Part shown: positions 1 through 9,209 of the stretch, piece after piece
How positions within the stretch are numbered: the stretch's first letter is position 1
How the letters are laid out: each line of letters starts with the position of its first letter
DNA from: Tenacibaculum sp. SZ-18
Lineage (GTDB): Bacteria; Bacteroidota; Bacteroidia; Flavobacteriales; Flavobacteriaceae
Assembly (NCBI RefSeq): GCF_002813915.1
Contig: NZ_CP019335.1
Coordinates: 3,641,777-3,705,776, forward strand
DNA: 64,000 nucleotides
Reading direction: 5' to 3'
Program-made: the position numbers and the translations under genes
Notes under the pieces: model-generated
Told to the model about the DNA's origin: nothing
The model's input: the letters and a program-made list of their open reading frames with translations, nothing else
Databases searched by the model: none

Positions 1-311
1 TCAGATATTATTTCATCTTTCACCAAATAAAGCGCAGGTTCTTTTCTGTATTTCTGTAATGCTGTATTGATCACAATTCGTTTTAACCAACCTTCAAAAG
101 ATCCCTTCGATTTGTATTGATGAATCTTTGCAAAAGCAGTTAAAAAACTATCTTGTAATACATCTTCAGCATCATGTTGATTACGAGAATATTTTAAACT
201 CAAAGCAAAGAGTTTACCAGCATAAAGCTGGTAAACTTGAGATTGTGCCTGGAGGTTGTTTTCCTTACACTTTTTTATGAGCTCTTGTATATTAATCTTC
301 TTCTTCTTAAT
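1..311 (-). CDS. ECF-type RNA polymerase sigma factor, C-terminus beyond the window
   Basis: The readable N-terminal part (about 103 residues) has the sigma-70 region 2 pattern: YQLYAGKLFALSLKYSRN, then DAEDVLQDSFLTAFAKI and GSFEGWLKRIVINTAL. This is an extracytoplasmic-function sigma factor that directs RNA polymerase to a small regulon. The rest lies to the left of the window. No ATG, GTG or TTG is available before the conserved region. An in-frame stop precedes an ATT at 311-309, which overlaps the TAA stop of the upstream lipoprotein by one base, so translation probably starts at ATT by coupling. Family assignment is firm; the start is inferred. Confidence 0.85.
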   Translation of the reverse strand, partial: MKKKKINIQELIKKCKENNLQAQSQVYQLYAGKLFALSLKYSRNQHDAEDVLQDSFLTAFAKIHQYKSKGSFEGWLKRIVINTALQKYRKEPALYLVKDEIIS

Positions 312-1002
312 ATGTTAAAACTGGTAAATCATTTTCACATATTACACCATTTGGTTGAGCTGGTGAATCACATGTTGAAATTACATCCCATTTAATATTA
401 TATTCTTTTTCTTTTTGAGTGTAAAATGCAACTTTTTCTAAAAATAAATTTACATTAATAGAATTTGGATACGCCAAATAACCTTGAGGTCCACCACACG
501 CTTTTGATCCGTAGGCAGTAAAAGACCAATCATTAGCATCCTGACATGTTTCACTCGTTGCCATTGTATAAAGTTTGTTAAATAAATCCATCAATTCTTT
601 AAGATCTGTTTCTTGATCTGCTCTATCATGTGTAATAACTAATTCCTTATTTGTTAGTGAAATTATTCTCCAATGATAATTTCCTGGAAAACCTTCAATA
701 TTAACTTTTATCAAAGTTTTTTCTAATTGGTAAGTTCCTTGAACATCAGAAAAAACTAATTGAGGCGTACCACTCCAATCAGATGTTCTTTCTATAAATT
801 TTCCATCTCTGAAAAACGACACTCCGTATTTTTCATTTGGCAATGTATTCGTTCGTTTAAAAACTGTTTCTCCGTTATTGGAATACTCAAACGTCCAATT
901 CCCCGACAAAAGGTCTTTTGGATCAAAGGTTACATCTTCATCTGTAACTGAACAAGATGAGATAGTAAATACTAGGGTTAAAATGGCTAAAACTCTTTTC
1001 AT
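307..1002 (-). CDS. lipocalin-like lipoprotein of unknown function
   Basis: A 231-residue protein with a lipoprotein signal peptide: MKR, a hydrophobic stretch, then the lipobox ISSC with the acylated Cys at residue 17. After the leader, 'LLSGNWTFEYSNNGE' followed by short beta-rich segments resembles the lipocalin-like domains of Bacteroidota lipoproteins, although no specific family is recognised. A C-terminal part has Cys residues (SETCQDANDW, CDSP, VICEND). It is directly upstream of, and overlaps by a few bases, the sigma-factor gene, so the two are probably co-transcribed. Function unknown; possibly an envelope component linked to the sigma regulon. Confidence 0.75.
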   Translation of the reverse strand: MKRVLAILTLVFTISSCSVTDEDVTFDPKDLLSGNWTFEYSNNGETVFKRTNTLPNEKYGVSFFRDGKFIERTSDWSGTPQLVFSDVQGTYQLEKTLIKVNIEGFPGNYHWRIISLTNKELVITHDRADQETDLKELMDLFNKLYTMATSETCQDANDWSFTAYGSKACGGPQGYLAYPNSINVNLFLEKVAFYTQKEKEYNIKWDVISTCDSPAQPNGVICENDLPVLTY

Positions 1003-1083
1003 TTTCTGTACTTTTAAATATTAATATGTCATGTTATTATTCCTACCTGCAATTGATAAGTTCAACTTATTAATCGAAGAAAC

Positions 1084-1710
1084 TTATAAATTATTAATGT
1101 TAAATTCTAATATTCCATAAAACGCGGCAACAAGATTCTTCTTTAAAAACTTAAGTTTTAAAAGACGATGAAGTCTTGTAGATTCGAATACAGACTCAGA
1201 ATCTACAAGAGAAATTCGATCTGAATCTGGAAAACACCCACTATATGAAATACTAGTTTTTAAAGTATCGTTATTCGGTTCAATATTTGTTATAGAATAA
1301 TTATCTGTTGTTGTGTTGTTATACACATCTTTATCAATTTTGGGCTGATCGTGATTTTTCCAAAGTAATTTTTTATTTGTTGCTTGAGAATCAAAATCTG
1401 GACAAGTATTTAATCCAGCTATTCCTCCAAATTTACACATTAAATTTCCTCCACAATTGTAAACATCTGTTTTAGAATCACTGCAACCTACAAATGAATT
1501 CACACGAATAATACGTTCTTGTTTATACGTGTCTTCATAAATTTCTGTTTTTACCGGAGCAACTGATTGTTCAAGACCAGTTTTAATCTTTTTCAACCAG
1601 AATAATTGTTCAATTGGATTATCAAACGAACTAATTACTTTTATTTCTTCACCCTTGTTACAAGAACCCAAAATAATTGTAAAACAGATAAGTTCTAATA
1701 CAGTTTTCAT
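1084..1710 (-). CDS. hypothetical lipoprotein with a Cys-rich segment
   Basis: A 208-residue protein with a short signal peptide and lipobox LGSC (acylated Cys at residue 17). The middle holds five closely spaced cysteines (VGCSDSKTDVYNCGG, LMCKFGG, NTCPDF), suggesting disulfide bonding outside the cytoplasm. The family is not recognised. It lies 81 bases upstream of the lipocalin-like lipoprotein in the same orientation and may head the same transcript as the sigma factor. Low similarity to anything I know, but a signal peptide and sensible composition support a real gene. Confidence 0.65.
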   Translation of the reverse strand: MKTVLELICFTIILGSCNKGEEIKVISSFDNPIEQLFWLKKIKTGLEQSVAPVKTEIYEDTYKQERIIRVNSFVGCSDSKTDVYNCGGNLMCKFGGIAGLNTCPDFDSQATNKKLLWKNHDQPKIDKDVYNNTTTDNYSITNIEPNNDTLKTSISYSGCFPDSDRISLVDSESVFESTRLHRLLKLKFLKKNLVAAFYGILEFNINNL

Positions 1711-1775
1711 GACTAAACTTTATGGTGTTTACAGATAAGATGTAATTTTTGTCGAAGGGTTGCGTGAAATACTAT

Positions 1776-1783
1776 TATTTTTG
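1776..1783 (+). promoter_or_regulatory. -7 promoter element upstream of the LuxE-like gene
   Basis: TATTTTTG matches the Bacteroidota -7 consensus TAnnTTTG and lies 9 bases before the ATG at 1793. It supports that ATG rather than an upstream in-frame TTG at 1760, which would precede the promoter. Confidence 0.45.
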
Positions 1784-1792
1784 TTCTTGGAA

Positions 1793-2767
1793 ATGAAAAA
1801 CTCAATTTTTAACATACAAACAGAACAAAAATTTCAAGAAGTTGTATTACAAGTTTTTAAACATCAGTTTGAGCATAATTCTGTATATAGATCTTTCTGT
1901 GATTTACTATATGTACATGCTAGTGATGTGAAGAATATTAACGAAATTCCGTTTTTACCAATTCAATTTTTCAAATCTAAAAAGGTAATTTCTTCCTTGA
2001 ATGAGGTTGAAGAAGTGTTCTCGAGCTCAGGAACTACAGGAACTGTAACTAGTAAACATTATGTTACTGATATTTCTCTCTATCAGGAAAGTTATATTAA
2101 AGGATTTCAACATTTTTATGGTGATATTGATGATTATATTATACTTGCTTTACTTCCTAATTATTTAGAAAGGAAAGGTTCTTCATTGGTATATATGGTT
2201 GATGATTTAATTGAAAAATCAAATCATAAAGAAAGCGGATTTTACCTTAATAATCTGGATGAACTTGCTAAAAAGTTATCTCTATTAGACAATAGTGGTA
2301 AAAAGGTGCTCTTAATCGGTGTTTCTTTTGCTTTGCTTGATATGGTAGAACAACATTCTTTCAAGCTTAAAAACACCATTATAATGGAAACTGGAGGTAT
2401 GAAAGGAAGAAGAAAAGAATTGATAAGAACTGAGCTTCATCAATTACTTTCTAATGGTTTTGGAGTTGAAAATATTCACTCTGAATATGGTATGACAGAA
2501 TTATTGAGTCAAGGATATTCGAATGGAAATGGAGTTTTTGCTTGCCCGCCCTGGATGAAAATTCTAACCAGAAACACTGAAGATCCGTTATCAATTCAAA
2601 CTAAAGGAAAAACTGGTGGAATTAATATTATTGATTTAGCGAACTACAACTCTTGTTCGTTTATCGCTACTCAAGACTTAGGAAAAGTACATGCTGATGA
2701 TTCTTTTGAGATTATTGGGAGGTTTGATAATTCAGATATTAGGGGTTGTAACTTAATGGTATTGTAA
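1793..2767 (+). CDS. LuxE/PaaK-family acyl-protein synthetase-like adenylating enzyme
   Basis: A 324-residue protein from the ATG at 1793; an in-frame TTG at 1760 is less likely because the -7 box lies between them. It shows the ANL-type phosphate-binding loop SSSGTTGT (about residues 77-84) and a later acceptor motif, ETGGMKGRRKEL followed by HSEYGMTELLSQGYS. The C-terminus (TQDLGKVHADDSFEIIGR) fits the adenylate-forming fold. LuxE proteins activate fatty acids and pass them to a protein. No luxC, luxD or luxAB is nearby, so its role here is probably acyl activation for a lipid or secondary-metabolite step. Single gene, unknown substrate. Confidence 0.8.
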   Translation: MKNSIFNIQTEQKFQEVVLQVFKHQFEHNSVYRSFCDLLYVHASDVKNINEIPFLPIQFFKSKKVISSLNEVEEVFSSSGTTGTVTSKHYVTDISLYQESYIKGFQHFYGDIDDYIILALLPNYLERKGSSLVYMVDDLIEKSNHKESGFYLNNLDELAKKLSLLDNSGKKVLLIGVSFALLDMVEQHSFKLKNTIIMETGGMKGRRKELIRTELHQLLSNGFGVENIHSEYGMTELLSQGYSNGNGVFACPPWMKILTRNTEDPLSIQTKGKTGGINIIDLANYNSCSFIATQDLGKVHADDSFEIIGRFDNSDIRGCNLMVL

Positions 2768-2809
2768 ATTTTCATAGTCTCCTTCGACTACTTTGAAAAT
2801 TTATTACTT

Positions 2810-3253
2810 ATGAATCGCATTTTTGCTATCGCTATTTTATTCTTTTCCTTCACTATTTTCTCTCAAAAAGAAAATTATAATCTTAAGAAAGGAGCTGTGG
2901 CTAATGGCTATGATGTTGTAGCTTACTTTTCAAACAAAACAGTAAAAGGAAATAAGAAGTTATCTTATTTATATGATAATGTTACTTTCCTGTTTTCAAC
3001 AAAAGAAAACTTAAATACTTTCAAAGGCAATCCAACAAAATATATTCCTCAATATGGTGGATATTGTGCTTATGCGATCGGAGTAAAAGGTGTAAAGGTT
3101 GGAATAAATCCAAAGACTTTTGAAATTAGAGATGGTAAATTATACCTATTCTATAATTCTTGGGGAACCAATACATTGAAATTATGGTTAAATGAAAACC
3201 CCGAAGAACTTAAAATGAAAGCAGATAAAAATTGGTCGAGTTTAGTTAAATAA
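2810..3253 (+). CDS. YHS domain-containing exported protein
   Basis: A 147-residue protein with a clear Sec signal peptide (hydrophobic run ending TIFSQKEN near residue 20). The mature part is one YHS-like domain: GYDVVAYFSNKTVKGNKKLSY, FLFSTKENLNTFKGNPTKYIPQYGGYCAYAIG. YHS domains are small, often metal-associated modules; in exported stand-alone form their role is unknown. It follows the LuxE-like gene by about 40 bases on the same strand and ends before a shared terminator with the convergent MFS gene. Confidence 0.85.
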   Translation: MNRIFAIAILFFSFTIFSQKENYNLKKGAVANGYDVVAYFSNKTVKGNKKLSYLYDNVTFLFSTKENLNTFKGNPTKYIPQYGGYCAYAIGVKGVKVGINPKTFEIRDGKLYLFYNSWGTNTLKLWLNENPEELKMKADKNWSSLVK

Positions 3254-3270
3254 ACGTTTATATAAAAAGA

Positions 3271-3299
3271 AAAGAATCCGTCTTGGATTCTTTTTTTAT
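3271..3299. terminator. bidirectional intrinsic terminator between YHS and MFS genes
   Basis: AAAGAATCC and GGATTCTTT form a 9-bp perfect stem around a GTCTT loop, with a T-run on the plus side and A-run upstream giving a T-run on the minus side. It lies exactly between two convergent genes. Confidence 0.8.
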
Positions 3300-4558
3300 T
3301 TCTCTTGATTTTCAAAATCCTCTGTCAAATCTAATTTTCTTAGTGTAGGATTGAATATTCCTGTAGTTAAAACGGTTATTAAGGTCATTGTTCCACCAAA
3401 AACAACTGCTGTTACAGTTCCCATAAGTTTTGCTGTTAATCCACTTTCAAACGCACCTAATTCATTAGAAGAACCAACAAAAATAGAATTTACAGATGCC
3501 ACTCTTCCTCTCATATGATCTGGAGTTTTTAACTGTAAAATAGTTTGTCTGATTACCATAGATACCCCATCTGTCACTCCACTGAAAAACAGAGCTAACA
3601 ATGATACCCAAAATAGTTCTGATAAACCGAAAACAATAATACATACCCCGAAACCAAAAATAGCTACAAGTAATTTCATTCCAGCGTTTTTACTAACTGG
3701 TATATATGCAGTAATTAACATGGTTAAGAATGCGCCAATAGCAGGAGCCGCACTTAAAAAACCAAATCCTTCTGGTCCAACTTTTAAAATATCTTTGGCG
3801 AAAACAGGTAGCAAAGCTATTGCACCTCCAAATAAAACAGAAATCATATCTAAAGTTAAAGCACCTAATATTACTTTAGAATTTCTTACAAACTGAATAC
3901 CTTCCTTTAAACTTTCAATAACTGGCTCTCCTATTTTTTTATTCATAATTGGTTTTTTCTTTATTGAAAAAAGTAACACTAAAGAAAAAATAACTATAGA
4001 AAATACTACTAATAAAGAGGAATCAACACCAAACCATCCAATAAAAAATCCTCCTGTACTAACACCTAATATTTTTGCTAATTGCCATGTAGAACTATTC
4101 CATGTTGCAGCATTTGTATATAAATTTTTTGGAACTATTAAAGCGACCAAAGAGAAAATCGTTGGACCAAAAAATGAACGTAAAATTCCACCAAAGAACA
4201 CCAAAGCATATATGGAATATAACACACTATTATAATTCCAATTAGCAACAAAATCACGATTGGTTAAAAAATATAAACCTAAGCTAATAAGAGAAAATAA
4301 ACCAATACAAAGCGCCAACAAATTTCGCTTTTCTTTTTGATCTACAATATGACCTGCAAATAAAGCCATGGAAACAGCAGGGATTACCTCCATTAAACCA
4401 ATAATTCCAATTGCAAGTTTAGAGTTAGTTAACTCATAAACCTCATACTCTAAAATTAGAAATTGCATTGACCATCCAAAAACTAGAGCAAAACGTACTA
4501 GTAGAAAAATACTAAACTCTTTATACCTCAGGGAGGCATAAGGATCGACTTTATTCAT
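3296..4558 (-). CDS. MFS transporter, drug-exporter-like
   Basis: A 420-residue integral membrane protein with about 12 hydrophobic segments. It begins YASLRYKEFSIFLLVRFALVFGWSMQ and carries the loop 2-3 motif region AGHIVDQKEKRN. The second half includes MRGRVASVNSIFVGSSNELG, typical of the MFS_3/EntS-like exporter group. It probably exports a small molecule across the inner membrane. The start at 4558 is 4 bases after the stop of the upstream ACT-like gene, so the two form an operon. Substrate cannot be read from sequence. Confidence 0.85.
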   Translation of the reverse strand: MNKVDPYASLRYKEFSIFLLVRFALVFGWSMQFLILEYEVYELTNSKLAIGIIGLMEVIPAVSMALFAGHIVDQKEKRNLLALCIGLFSLISLGLYFLTNRDFVANWNYNSVLYSIYALVFFGGILRSFFGPTIFSLVALIVPKNLYTNAATWNSSTWQLAKILGVSTGGFFIGWFGVDSSLLVVFSIVIFSLVLLFSIKKKPIMNKKIGEPVIESLKEGIQFVRNSKVILGALTLDMISVLFGGAIALLPVFAKDILKVGPEGFGFLSAAPAIGAFLTMLITAYIPVSKNAGMKLLVAIFGFGVCIIVFGLSELFWVSLLALFFSGVTDGVSMVIRQTILQLKTPDHMRGRVASVNSIFVGSSNELGAFESGLTAKLMGTVTAVVFGGTMTLITVLTTGIFNPTLRKLDLTEDFENQEK

Positions 4559-4562
4559 AAGC

Positions 4563-5222
4563 TTAATTCAGCTTTAAATCCATTAAAATTCCGAAGGTTT
4601 CATTTACATCAGACTCCTTTACAACAATCGTCATCTCGTGTGTAGTTGAAATTACTTCTTGTACCGCAATGTTTGCCCAAGCAAACTGCTTTAAAATAAA
4701 ATAATAAATACCTGATTGCTCTAAGTTCTCTTTAGGTAATTTTATAGTTATTGAAGCTAAATCTGTTACGTTATTTATTAAAATTTCTTTCTCGAAAATT
4801 TCAGTAATAAACGGTTGTAAAATAACACTAGCAACAATATTTGTTTCAAATATTCCTTGAGAAATTGTTAAAAACAAATCGTTATTCTCAGAAGCTTTAT
4901 CTAAGATTTTTGCGATTCTTTTAAATAGAGTAGGAGTGTTTTTAAAAGTGAAATCACACAAGTCTGAACGAACGATAACGTCGCCTAAATTTAGTGCTAA
5001 TTTCTTGATGTTTTTTCTAATGCGAAGTTCGTTCACAGGAGACAATCGGTTGATTGCCATCATTACGGCACCTACCTTAACTTCTTTTTTTAATTGTTGT
5101 GCTACCTCAGGTAAAATAACCCTAGCTAAAGATGAAACATTGATAAGTTTTTCGTTAAGAGCTTCTTCAATGAAAGGGGTTTTTCTGATAGTAATTTCAA
5201 CAGCTTCTTGAATCGTTTTCAT
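4563..5222 (-). CDS. conserved protein with ACT-like C-terminal region
   Basis: A 219-residue soluble protein. The N-terminus (KTIQEAVEITIRKTPFIEEALNEKLINVSSLARVILP) is helical and resembles DNA-binding or regulatory helices. The C-terminal half has two beta-alpha-beta units (ITIKLPKENLEQSGIYYFILKQFAWANIAVQEVI and EMTIVVKESDVNETFGIL) that look like the tandem ACT domains of aspartate kinases, without any kinase domain. Such stand-alone proteins recur in Bacteroidota. It may sense an amino acid or similar ligand; this is inference. Probably co-transcribed with the MFS gene. Confidence 0.65.
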   Translation of the reverse strand: MKTIQEAVEITIRKTPFIEEALNEKLINVSSLARVILPEVAQQLKKEVKVGAVMMAINRLSPVNELRIRKNIKKLALNLGDVIVRSDLCDFTFKNTPTLFKRIAKILDKASENNDLFLTISQGIFETNIVASVILQPFITEIFEKEILINNVTDLASITIKLPKENLEQSGIYYFILKQFAWANIAVQEVISTTHEMTIVVKESDVNETFGILMDLKLN

Positions 5223-5316
5223 TTGGTTGTTTAAAAATATACTATTTGTTGTAAAAATATAAAATGTTGTTAATTTTTATTTAACTTTTATTAAAAAATT
5301 TAATAACCTTAATATG

Positions 5317-5346
5317 TTGCCAGTATTTCATTTTAACTTACATTTG
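5317..5346 (+). promoter_or_regulatory. orphan promoter with -33 TTG and -7 TACATTTG
   Basis: TTG at 5317-5319 and TACATTTG at 5339-5346 are 19 bases apart, an excellent match to the Bacteroidota promoter consensus. It points right, but no plus-strand gene begins until dut at 6540; gpsA lies antisense. Downstream sequence has only a 10-codon reading frame. It could drive a small or antisense RNA. Confidence 0.35.
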
Positions 5347-5447
5347 CCCCGAGTTTTATAAAATTTAAAACTTATGGGCGTTAGAGGTCGTTTGAGTTTC
5401 ACTTAAAGTATTATTTAGAAGGGTTTTTATACTTTTAACGATGGAAT

Positions 5448-6443
5448 TTAGTCTAACATGTTAGTTAATTTCTCGAACACATCTTTCGCCTCTTTTTTTC
5501 CGTATAAAATAGAGTACACTGCATCTATTATTGGTGTTTTTGCATCATTTTCTTTATTAATTTTATACGCACTTTTAGTTGCGTAATATCCCTCAGCAAT
5601 CATGTTCATTTCTAATATTGCAGATTTTACTGTATAACCTTTTCCAATCATGTTACCAAACATTCTATTTCTACTAAAAATAGAATATCCTGTTACCAGC
5701 AAATCACCTAAATACACGGAGTTATTAATGTTACGTTTCATTTTATGAACCTTCTTAATGTAACGTTTCATCTCACGAATTGCGTTGCTCATTAATACAG
5801 ACTGAAAATTATCTCCATAACCCAAACCATGTGCAATTCCGGCTGCTATAGCATAAATATTTTTTAACATGGCTGCGTATTCAGTTCCAAAAATATCATC
5901 AGATACTTTTGTTTTAATGTATCTTCCCTTAATGTACTCACTTAACTCTTTTGCTTTTTCTTGATCTTGACAAGCCACGGTTAAATACGATAAACGTTCC
6001 ATTGCAACTTCTTCTGCATGACATGGACCCGCAATAACTCCAATATTCTCATAAGAAATATTGTAATGTTGATGAAAATGTTCTCCTACAATTAAACCAG
6101 ATTCAGGAACAATACCCTTAATCGCTGAAAAGAGAATTTTATTGTCTAAACTTACAGTAAGTTTATCTAACTCAGAATTTAAAAAAGCTGAAGGAATAGC
6201 AAAAATTAATACGTCGTAATTCTTTACTATTTCATTTATATCACTTGAAAGCTCTAATTGTTCAGGATGCAGTTCTGCTGAACTTAAATAATTCGGATTG
6301 TGTTTGTTTCTTTTTATATGCTCAATTGCATAAATACTTCGCATGTACCAACCTACAGTATCACAGTTTTCACAAAGCATTTTTACAATTGCCGTTGCCC
6401 AACTTCCACCACCAATAACTGCTATTTTTTTAAATTTATTCAT
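5448..6443 (-). CDS. gpsA: NAD(P)-dependent glycerol-3-phosphate dehydrogenase
   Basis: A 331-residue full-length enzyme that reduces dihydroxyacetone phosphate to sn-glycerol 3-phosphate for phospholipid synthesis. The Rossmann loop GGGSWATA is at residues 11-18. The family signature appears as AGPCHAEEV (138-146), and the catalytic Lys194 lies in AAMLKNIYAIAAGIAHGLGYGDN. The helical C-terminal domain with the NAIREMKRYI segment is present. Monocistronic; divergent from dut with about 95 bases between them. Confidence 0.95.
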   Translation of the reverse strand: MNKFKKIAVIGGGSWATAIVKMLCENCDTVGWYMRSIYAIEHIKRNKHNPNYLSSAELHPEQLELSSDINEIVKNYDVLIFAIPSAFLNSELDKLTVSLDNKILFSAIKGIVPESGLIVGEHFHQHYNISYENIGVIAGPCHAEEVAMERLSYLTVACQDQEKAKELSEYIKGRYIKTKVSDDIFGTEYAAMLKNIYAIAAGIAHGLGYGDNFQSVLMSNAIREMKRYIKKVHKMKRNINNSVYLGDLLVTGYSIFSRNRMFGNMIGKGYTVKSAILEMNMIAEGYYATKSAYKINKENDAKTPIIDAVYSILYGKKEAKDVFEKLTNMLD

Positions 6444-6539
6444 TCTTGTTGTTTGTTTGCATAATGCTAAATTAATAAATCTATAAGTCTAGTATGAAAT
6501 ACTTCGTATTATTTATATTTGATTTCGTAAAAATATCTT

Positions 6540-6971
6540 ATGAACGTACAAATAATTAATAAATCTAAACATCAAACTCCGGCGTATGAAACTGAAGGCT
6601 CGGCTGGAATGGATTTAAGAGCAAACATAGAGGAAGCCATTGTTTTAAAACCTCTTGAAAGAGTTATTGTTAAAACAGGATTATTTATTGGTTTACCAAA
6701 TGGATATGAAGCACAAGTTAGACCAAGAAGTGGTTTGGCTGCTAAAAAAGGAATTACAGTTTTAAATGCTCCAGGAACAGTTGATGCAGATTACAGAGGT
6801 GAAATAGGAGTGATTTTAGTGAATCTTTCTAACGAAGATTTTACCATTAATGACGGTGAAAGAATTGCACAATTAGTTATTGCAAAACACGAACGTGTGA
6901 ACTGGCAAGAAGTTTCAGAATTAAATGAAACTGAAAGAGGTGCTGGTGGATTTGGAAGTACCGGAGTTTAA
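6540..6971 (+). CDS. dut: deoxyuridine 5'-triphosphate nucleotidohydrolase (dUTPase)
   Basis: A 143-residue trimeric dUTPase that hydrolyses dUTP to dUMP and pyrophosphate, keeping uracil out of DNA. All five motifs are visible: SAGMDLRA (21-28), [11 protein letters not shown] (61-71), [14 protein letters not shown] (77-90), ERIAQLVI (107-114) and the P-loop-like [10 protein letters not shown] (133-142). A -7-like TATATTTG at 6524-6531 is only 8 bases before the ATG, implying a nearly leaderless mRNA. The 3' end overlaps the convergent GNAT gene by 4 bases. Confidence 0.96.
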   Translation: MNVQIINKSKHQTPAYETEGSAGMDLRANIEEAIVLKPLERVIVKTGLFIGLPNGYEAQVRPRSGLAAKKGITVLNAPGTVDADYRGEIGVILVNLSNEDFTINDGERIAQLVIAKHERVNWQEVSELNETERGAGGFGSTGV

Positions 6972-7513
6972 CCCAACTTTTTATACAGCTGACTCATCTT
7001 TCTATATGTATCATGTAATAAATCAAAAGGTAAAAAACAATGTGAATGGTATTGGTATCCTAATTTTTTATAAAAGTTAAACGCTTGTGGTTTTTCATCC
7101 ATAGCATCTAACCATATCAACTCATATTGTTTTTTTATGGCTTTATTTTCTAACCAAGTTAATAACGCTTTTCCTATTCCGTTTCCTTGGGTTTTAGCAT
7201 GTAAATACACTCTGTGAAGTTTCACTGATTTTAAATTCTCTTTTGAATTTGGAAAAGGTTCATTCCAAAGAATTCTAAAATTGCCAATCCGCTCCCCATT
7301 GAAAACTACAAAATAATACTCAGCATTTTCCTGAGCTAACTCCTCCTTAATATTTTCTTTAGAATATTGTGAATGCACATACCAATTACCACCATCTTCC
7401 CAGAAATAATCGTAAGCCAAAGAATAAACTTCTTTCATTAATTGAAAAAGTTCATTACTTGTTGAATTTGTAATAGGTTCTAAACTAATATTTTCGTTGA
7501 TTTGAATTTTCAT
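6968..7513 (-). CDS. GNAT family N-acetyltransferase
   Basis: A 181-residue protein with the GNAT core: [24 protein letters not shown] contains the acetyl-CoA pyrophosphate-binding pattern Q-x-x-G-x-G (QGNGIG), and [19 protein letters not shown] is the usual C-terminal strand-helix. It transfers an acetyl group to an unknown amine substrate. Convergent with dut, overlapping by 4 bases at the stops. Substrate not predictable. Confidence 0.85.
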   Translation of the reverse strand: MKIQINENISLEPITNSTSNELFQLMKEVYSLAYDYFWEDGGNWYVHSQYSKENIKEELAQENAEYYFVVFNGERIGNFRILWNEPFPNSKENLKSVKLHRVYLHAKTQGNGIGKALLTWLENKAIKKQYELIWLDAMDEKPQAFNFYKKLGYQYHSHCFLPFDLLHDTYRKMSQLYKKLG

Positions 7514-7593
7514 AAATCATATCTATTACGCGGTAAGCTTATTTTTTTACTTTTAAAACATTTAGTTACTCATACCTTTAGTCTAATTAACAT

Positions 7594-7627
7594 AAGAAAA
7601 AAAGCAATTGATTAATTCAATTGCTTT
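7594..7627 (-). terminator. intrinsic terminator of recA
   Basis: AAAGCAATTGA and TCAATTGCTTT form an 11-bp perfect stem with loop TTAAT. On the minus strand it is followed by a run of seven T, about 30 bases after the recA stop. Confidence 0.85.
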
Positions 7628-7654
7628 ATAATTTATGAGTGTTTGAAAATCAAA

Positions 7655-8662
7655 TTATTCTTGATTTTCAATGGCGTCTTTAATTTTAGTTTCCAATTCT
7701 TCCATTAATTCAGGATTATCCTTAATTAGACCTTTAACAGCGTCTCTACCTTGACCTAATTTAGTGTCTCCATAGCTAAACCAAGATCCACTTTTCTTAA
7801 CAATACCTAACTCAACTCCGATATCTAAAATCTCTCCAACTTTAGAAACTCCAGCTCCATACATAATATCGAACTCTGCAGTTTGGAAAGGTGGAGCCAC
7901 TTTGTTTTTAACTACTTTTACTTTCGTACTGTTACCAATAACACGATCGCCATCTTTAATTTGAGTTCTTCTACGAATATCTAAACGAACAGAAGCATAA
8001 AACTTTAATGCATTACCACCAGTAGTTGTTTCAGGATTTCCGAACATTACACCAATTTTTTCACGTAACTGGTTAATGAAAATTACTGTACAATTTGTTT
8101 TACTAATTGTAGCCGTTAATTTACGCAATGCTTGAGACATTAAACGTGCATGTAATCCCATTTTAGAATCTCCCATTTCTCCTTCAATCTCAGATTTTGG
8201 AGTTAATGCTGCAACAGAATCGACAACTACAATATCAATCGCCCCTGAACGAATTAAGTTGTCTGCAATTTCTAATGCTTGCTCTCCATGATCTGGTTGA
8301 GAAATAATTAAATTATCTACATCAATTCCTAAGCTTTCTGCATAAAAACGATCAAAAGCGTGCTCGGCATCAATAAAAGCTGCAATTCCACCTGCTTTTT
8401 GAGCTTCTGCAATTGCATGTAAAGTTAATGTTGTCTTACCAGAAGATTCTGGTCCGTATATTTCAATGATTCTTCCTCTTGGGTACCCTCCAACTCCTAA
8501 GGCCAAATCTAATCCTAAAGATCCTGAAGAAATAGCATCTACATCATCAATCACTTTATCACCCAACTTCATTACTGTTCCTTTCCCGTAAGACTTATCT
8601 AATTTATCTAGAGTAAGTTGAAGCGCCTTTAATTTCGCTTCTTTTTCTTTATCTGCTGCCAT
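7655..8662 (-). CDS. recA: recombinase RecA
   Basis: A 335-residue full-length RecA, the ATP-dependent strand-exchange protein of homologous recombination and the SOS co-protease. The Walker A box GPESSGKTT is at residues 70-78, the Walker B region [12 protein letters not shown] near 142-153, and the L2/ATP-sensing segment includes [18 protein letters not shown]. The short acidic C-terminal tail ends EDxIENQE-like. It is preceded by a long spacer and closed by its own terminator, so it is monocistronic. No LexA-type operator was recognised. Confidence 0.97.
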   Translation of the reverse strand: MAADKEKEAKLKALQLTLDKLDKSYGKGTVMKLGDKVIDDVDAISSGSLGLDLALGVGGYPRGRIIEIYGPESSGKTTLTLHAIAEAQKAGGIAAFIDAEHAFDRFYAESLGIDVDNLIISQPDHGEQALEIADNLIRSGAIDIVVVDSVAALTPKSEIEGEMGDSKMGLHARLMSQALRKLTATISKTNCTVIFINQLREKIGVMFGNPETTTGGNALKFYASVRLDIRRRTQIKDGDRVIGNSTKVKVVKNKVAPPFQTAEFDIMYGAGVSKVGEILDIGVELGIVKKSGSWFSYGDTKLGQGRDAVKGLIKDNPELMEELETKIKDAIENQE

Positions 8663-9209
8663 AAGTTATGCTAAAAATTTATCAAAATAAGAACCGCTAA
8701 GTTATGAAAAATGTATAGGATTTATTGTACAAATATTTCAAAATGAAAAGAAGTAATTAACAATTTTAGTTCCTTCTGAATATAAAATTTAACTTTTAAA
8801 TATAATTTCTCATCATACATAAATACGAAACGTTTAATAGGTAATTATTAAACTCTTATCTTATATAGTTGACCTTTATTTAATGTACATAAAATAACGG
8901 GTTTATTATATATATTTAAAATTTACAAATAATTATAAAAATATATCCTTCGTTCTGGACAATAATTTTTTGCTAGTTTTTTATACCAAGGATTTGATAT
9001 ATATTCGTTCGCTTTAGTTTTTACTGGCTATTATTCCAAAAGATAAAGATCGAAAAGGTTTATTTAATAGAAGAAAAATGCCTTCTAACAAGTAATGTTA
9101 CAAAGTAATTTATGAGTACAACTATTCTCAAACAGGTAATTTTTCTTTATTAAGAAAGTAGTTATATACTTGTGCAATAATTTAGTAAAAAATATTCCTT
9201 TACATCGTA
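8663..9209. other. 547-base AT-rich spacer between divergent recA and pseudouridine synthase genes
   Basis: The spacer must hold both divergent promoters. I see no tRNA, no convincing small gene and no repeat. A TATACTTG near 9160-9170 on the plus strand is a weak -7 candidate for the downstream synthase. No LexA-like palindrome was found upstream of recA. Confidence 0.4.

Noticed and set aside
8663-9209. LexA-type SOS operator upstream of recA
   Set aside because: No clear palindromic operator was seen and SOS motifs in this phylum are poorly defined.
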